Positions 61,062 to 64,000 of a stretch of 64,000 nt of DNA are shown in pieces; position 1 is the stretch's first letter; every line of letters starts with the position of its first letter. The DNA is taken from assembly GCA_963695175.1 (NCBI GenBank), contig CAVOGG010000009.1, positions 1-64,000 on the forward strand, in the 5' to 3' direction. A model generated the notes under the pieces. It was not told where the DNA came from. It worked only from the letters and a program-made list of their open reading frames with translations, and did not search any database. Source of the DNA: Fodinibacter sp963695175. Its GTDB lineage: Bacteria > Actinomycetota > Actinomycetes > Actinomycetales > Dermatophilaceae. The translations under genes and the position numbers were made by a program.

Positions 61062-62318
61062 TCACCGAGCCGGCCCGGGCCAGGCCAGCATCAGGATGGT
61101 GGCGTCGTCGGTGAGGTGGGATTGTTGGTGGGCGAGCAGCTCGCGCCCCACCCGCCGCATGGACTCCGCGAGCGAGAGGTTGTCGGCGATCGTGCGGGTG
61201 AGGAGGTCCACCAGCCGGTCGACCCCGAACAGCGCACCCGACGGGGAGCGCGCGTCCGTCACGCCGTCGGTGTGGAACAGGACCTGGTCACCGGGTTCGA
61301 GCTGCTCGGTGCCGACGGCGTAGACGTGGTCGGTGTCCGTGAGTCCGAGCCCGAAGGGCAGGCCGGGGTCGAGGTGCAGGCTGCGCACGAGCTGTCCTTG
61401 GCGCAACAGCAGTGGTTCCGGGTGTCCGGCGTTGACCCACGACAGGTGGCCGGTGCCCGTGTCGAGCTCGGCAAGGACGGCCGTGGTGTAGGACTCCCCG
61501 CCGGATCCCTCCTCGACGGCCTGGTCGACCACCGCTGCCGACGCCGTCAGGGATCGACCGCCTCGGCGCGCGTTGCGGTAGGCCGCCACCGACAGGGAGG
61601 CCAGCTGGGCGCTACGCAGCCCGTGGCCCATCCCGTCGAAGATGGCGACCCGGACCAGGTCGGGGTCGACCGCGTAGTCGACGGAGTCGCCGGCGACGTC
61701 GTACGCCGGTTCGAGGAGGCCGGCGATGGACACCTGGGCCGAGGCGAAGGTCAGCGGGGGTAGCAGCCCCCACTGGATCTCCGCGGCCAGGCCGATCTCG
61801 GCGGTCCGCGTCGCGATGACGATGCTGTCGCCGTAGCGGGTACGCAGGGCGAGGAGGTGGCCGACGACGGATGCGAGCCGACGCAGCCACACGGACAGCG
61901 CAGCCTCTGGGGTGGCCACGTCCCGCTCGTCGGCGACGTCGACGGACAAGACGCCGAGGCGGGTGGCGCCGTCGCGCAACGGCAACCACACGGTGGCTCC
62001 GCTCTCGGGCCCGGGCTGCACGATGACCTGCTCGTGCTGGTAGGCCCGCCCGGCGACGGTGGAGTCGACCAGCAGCACCGTGGGGTGAGGGCCACTACCG
62101 GGCCCGTCCTGTCCAAGGAACGGTGTGAGCGACACCTGCTGCAGGTCCACCAGGTAGATCGTCGGGTCAAGAACCCCCAGGCGCGGCGCATGCTCCGCCA
62201 AGAGGCCGGGCAGCTCGTGCGGGGCCGCGTGCTCGGCCTGCTCGAAGAGCGCGTCGATGACCCGTTCACCCGTGCTCACGTCCGTGGCTGTGGGTTCTGC
62301 CCGCTCGGGCTCGCTCAT
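61062..62318 (-). CDS. GAF-PP2C (SpoIIE-type) serine phosphatase
   Basis: A 418-residue regulator. The N-terminal ~170 residues resemble a GAF-type sensor (L-G-V-L-S-V-D-V-A-D-E). The C-terminal SpoIIE phosphatase domain has V-A-I-F-D-G-M-G-H-G-L-R-S-A, W-V-N-A-G-H-P-E-P-L-L, H-T-D-G-V-T-D-A and D-D-A-T-I-L. Acidic metal ligands are present, although the first motif reads G-D-S-V-D-Y rather than G-D-W-Y-D. It is probably the phosphatase arm of a partner-switching system with the adjacent HATPase protein. Confidence 0.88.
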   Translation of the reverse strand: MSEPERAEPTATDVSTGERVIDALFEQAEHAAPHELPGLLAEHAPRLGVLDPTIYLVDLQQVSLTPFLGQDGPGSGPHPTVLLVDSTVAGRAYQHEQVIVQPGPESGATVWLPLRDGATRLGVLSVDVADERDVATPEAALSVWLRRLASVVGHLLALRTRYGDSIVIATRTAEIGLAAEIQWGLLPPLTFASAQVSIAGLLEPAYDVAGDSVDYAVDPDLVRVAIFDGMGHGLRSAQLASLSVAAYRNARRGGRSLTASAAVVDQAVEEGSGGESYTTAVLAELDTGTGHLSWVNAGHPEPLLLRQGQLVRSLHLDPGLPFGLGLTDTDHVYAVGTEQLEPGDQVLFHTDGVTDARSPSGALFGVDRLVDLLTRTIADNLSLAESMRRVGRELLAHQQSHLTDDATILMLAWPGPAR

Positions 62319-62499
62319 CTGGGCAACCTAGCGCAGGGCCTGTACAACCCCAGCGCCGTCGGCCAGACCCCAGGGGACCGCGGCGGTGTTCTGGGAAGAG
62401 CCTGAATCGGGCGGAATGCGGCACTCGGCAGCCCAGGAGCTCGTGGCCCGGTGGACAAGCGGCGAAGTGACGCAGCTTGATCCGTTCGACTCTGCCGAT

Positions 62500-62524
62500 G
62501 AAGCGCTAGAACCCCTAGCGCTTC
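62500..62524 (-). terminator. Terminator overlapping the DUF1905 stop codon
   Basis: GAAGCGCTAG-AACCC-CTAGCGCTTC is a perfect 10-bp stem, and the stop codon of the leftward DUF1905 gene lies in one arm. Confidence 0.7.
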
Positions 62525-62787
62525 GTGACGGTGACCGTGACCCTGTCGCCGATGTCCTTGCCGAGGGTCCTGCGGACCTTCGCACTCAGCGACACCATGT
62601 GCCCGCCGGTTCCGGTGACCATCGCCCCGACGTTCTCGAGCTGCACCTCGTCGACCGTCACATCGACCCTCACGGTCTTGCCGGTACCGAAGAACTCGGC
62701 CGAGTCGGGAATCTCGACGCAGCTCCAGGTGTCGCCCTTGACCTCGACGCCGATCGTTGCCTCGAAGCTCTTCCCCGCTGCAGCCAT
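62515..62787 (-). CDS. DUF1905 domain protein
   Basis: A 90-residue beta-rich protein. F-E-A-T-I-G-V-E-V, C-V-E-I-P-D-S-A-E-F-F-G and the C-terminal K-V-R-R-T-L-G-K-D-I-G-D-R-V-T-V-T-V match the DUF1905 pattern. The function is unknown. The 196 bp between it and the phosphatase gene has no supported gene. Confidence 0.75.
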   Translation of the reverse strand: MAAAGKSFEATIGVEVKGDTWSCVEIPDSAEFFGTGKTVRVDVTVDEVQLENVGAMVTGTGGHMVSLSAKVRRTLGKDIGDRVTVTVTKR

Positions 62788-63003
62788 GCCAGCACCCTAC
62801 TTACCTGCGCGACTCATTCGAGCCCAGCCATTCGTCAGGAGCCATCGCGCTCCTCCCCGACACCCCTACCGAACGCTGTCCATACACGTGCCGCCAGGGC
62901 CATAAGGGGTCCGCATGTGCCGCGCTCAGGGAAGCGCCGGCTCGTGGCAAAGAGACGGGATGATGCCCCACCCGATTTGCCGGAGCCGGAGCCGGAGCCG
63001 GTA

Positions 63004-63031
63004 TTGACACCGCGCGCGTCCTCGCTAGCCT
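63004..63031 (+). promoter_or_regulatory. Promoter of the 63085 gene
   Basis: TTGACA (63004-63009), 16-bp spacer and TAGCCT (63026-63031) form a good sigma-70-like promoter about 54 bp before the start codon. Four GGAGCC units sit just upstream. Confidence 0.6.
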
Positions 63032-63084
63032 CGAATGGGTAGTTGGCGATGACAAGTCGCCAGTGCCAGACGGGGAGGTTGCAG

Positions 63085-63579
63085 ATGCGACGAGCCACGG
63101 TATTGGCCTTGATGCTGCCTCTTCTGATGCTGTTCGGGACCGGACCCGCCACGGCCGGGGTGTCTTGCCACCAGATCAACGCGACGGGCTCGGGCAGCGG
63201 TGCTGCCCCCCAGGGCGGTGACCCCCCGGGCCTGATCCGGACCTCCGCCCAGATCCGTGGCGGAGGTCTCTTGCAGGGCACGACCGAGGCCGCCTTCCAA
63301 GTCACCGGCCCCACCCCCACCGGGATCACTTTCGCCGGCGACATCACGTTCACCACGAACCGATCCACCCTCACGCTCGACCTCGACGGCACGCTGGACC
63401 TGGCAACCGGTGAGTTCGCAGCGTCCGGAGACGTGCGCGAGGCCACCGGCAAGCTCGACGGTGCGACCGGCACGCTCACCCTTGCAGGAGTGCAGAACCT
63501 CCTCGACCCGGCAGGCAGCTTCACCGAGAACGTATCCGGCGAGATCTGCGTGGACCTGGGCGGGAACGGCAACCAGTAG
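63085..63579 (+). CDS. Secreted protein of unknown function
   Basis: No family is recognised. The ATG at 63085 follows GGGGAGG by 6 bp and gives 164 residues. A signal peptide (R-R-A-T-V-L-A-L-M-L-P-L-L-M-L, cleavage near A-T-A-G) is followed by a beta-rich domain with repeated T-F/T-L-T-L strands. It has two Cys (V-S-C-H, E-I-C-V-D) that could pair. It has its own promoter and no operon partner. Confidence 0.75.
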   Translation: MRRATVLALMLPLLMLFGTGPATAGVSCHQINATGSGSGAAPQGGDPPGLIRTSAQIRGGGLLQGTTEAAFQVTGPTPTGITFAGDITFTTNRSTLTLDLDGTLDLATGEFAASGDVREATGKLDGATGTLTLAGVQNLLDPAGSFTENVSGEICVDLGGNGNQ

Positions 63580-63883
63580 GCCTGTGGACATTGACGGTGC
63601 TGTTTCGCCACTGAAGGGGATGGTGTCGGCGCCTCTGATTCGGCCCGGGTAGGCGCATGGGAGGGCTTACTGCTCCTACGACGCCCTTGCATGGACACGG
63701 TCCAAAGCTCGCTCGAAGTGGCCTCACCCAACTGCCCAGCCGGACCCGCGGAGACGCGCGGTTCAGAAGAACCGAACTGCTCGCCACGCGGCGTGGAGAC
63801 GCGGCTCGGAGCCTGCCTTGGACGAGCGGGTCGCCGTAGGTTTCGCGCTTGATCGGAGGTCGGTTGTGGTGGCGGCCCCCGTC
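63580..63883. other. Gene-free stretch near the window end
   Basis: This 304-bp convergent intergenic region has no supported gene, and no clear hairpin terminator was found in it. Confidence 0.4.
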
Positions 63884-64000
63884 CTAGCCAGGGTTGAGCC
63901 GCCATAGCCGGTAGCTCCAAGGGACGTCGTAGCCAACTACCCAGAGGGTGTACGGCGTCAGGGCGATCATCGACGCCGGGTCCGGGGTGACGGACTTTTG
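63884..64000 (-). CDS. 3' end of an unidentified protein gene entering from the right
   Basis: On the minus strand a frame is open from the window edge for 38 codons to a TAG at 63884-63886. Its end reads T-P-Y-T-L-W-V-V-G-Y-D-V-P-W-S-Y-R-L-W, then R-L-N-P-G. The composition looks like real protein rather than an antisense frame. The family is not recognised and the start lies outside the window. Confidence 0.5.
   Translation of the reverse strand, partial: QKSVTPDPASMIALTPYTLWVVGYDVPWSYRLWRLNPG

Noticed and set aside
62978..63002. GGAGCC units as a possible microsatellite or CRISPR-like array
   Set aside because: There are only four contiguous 6-bp units with no spacers; probably chance low complexity next to a promoter.

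Overview
The window is about 71% G+C and reads as a chromosomal segment of a high-GC Gram-positive actinobacterium. The order rplW...rplO-secY-adk-map...infA-rpmJ-rpsM-rpsK-rpsD-rpoA-rplQ-truA, the short-LID adenylate kinase, many leaderless TANNNT promoters and the methylmalonyl-CoA mutase pair point to the Micrococcales, plausibly an Intrasporangiaceae-like genus. The genus is inference from gene content only.

Layout. (1) 1-10,010: S10/spc ribosomal operon from a truncated rplD to secY. (2) 10,010-12,657: adk and map, separated by a DUF559/AbiEi-like gene lying between perfect 20-bp inverted repeats. (3) 12,851-17,888: mutA-mutB-meaB for propionyl-CoA/methylmalonyl-CoA metabolism. (4) 18,110-24,111: a secreted Thr-rich protein, then infA-rpmJ-rpsM-rpsK-rpsD-rpoA-rplQ and truA. 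(5) 24,217-34,608: accessory and envelope genes (ABC-F ATPase, TetR plus glycosyltransferase, secreted amylase/pullulanase, ArsR-MFS-DUF2993 operon). (6) 34,846-37,811: rplM-rpsI, glmM, ohr. (7) 38,031-44,875: a leftward block pfkB, fumarase, carbonic anhydrase, MOSC protein, GH1 beta-glucosidase, LhgO. (8) 45,018-56,208: DUF4245 protein, xseB/xseA, ispH, SulP-diacylglycerol kinase-PAP2 operon, rmuC, NUDIX, ychF. (9) 56,209-64,000: an accessory region with a ferric-reductase-like flavoprotein, a glyoxalase remnant, sortase plus CHRD surface protein, cupredoxin lipoprotein, an anti-sigma-type ATPase facing a GAF/PP2C phosphatase, and small or unknown genes.

The two most distinctive protein-level signals are a homologous 61-residue C-terminal domain on both L4 and L17 (42/61 identical), and the inverted-repeat-flanked cassette between adk and map. 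The clearest DNA-level signal is an array of four GTGCA boxes at exact 13-bp steps over the arsR-like promoter. Four genes (adk, the DUF559-like gene, the amylase, the DUF2993 gene) each carry a single-base frame disruption. Because adk is essential, at least part of this is probably sequence error. No tRNA, rRNA, CRISPR array, insertion sequence or replication origin was recognised.
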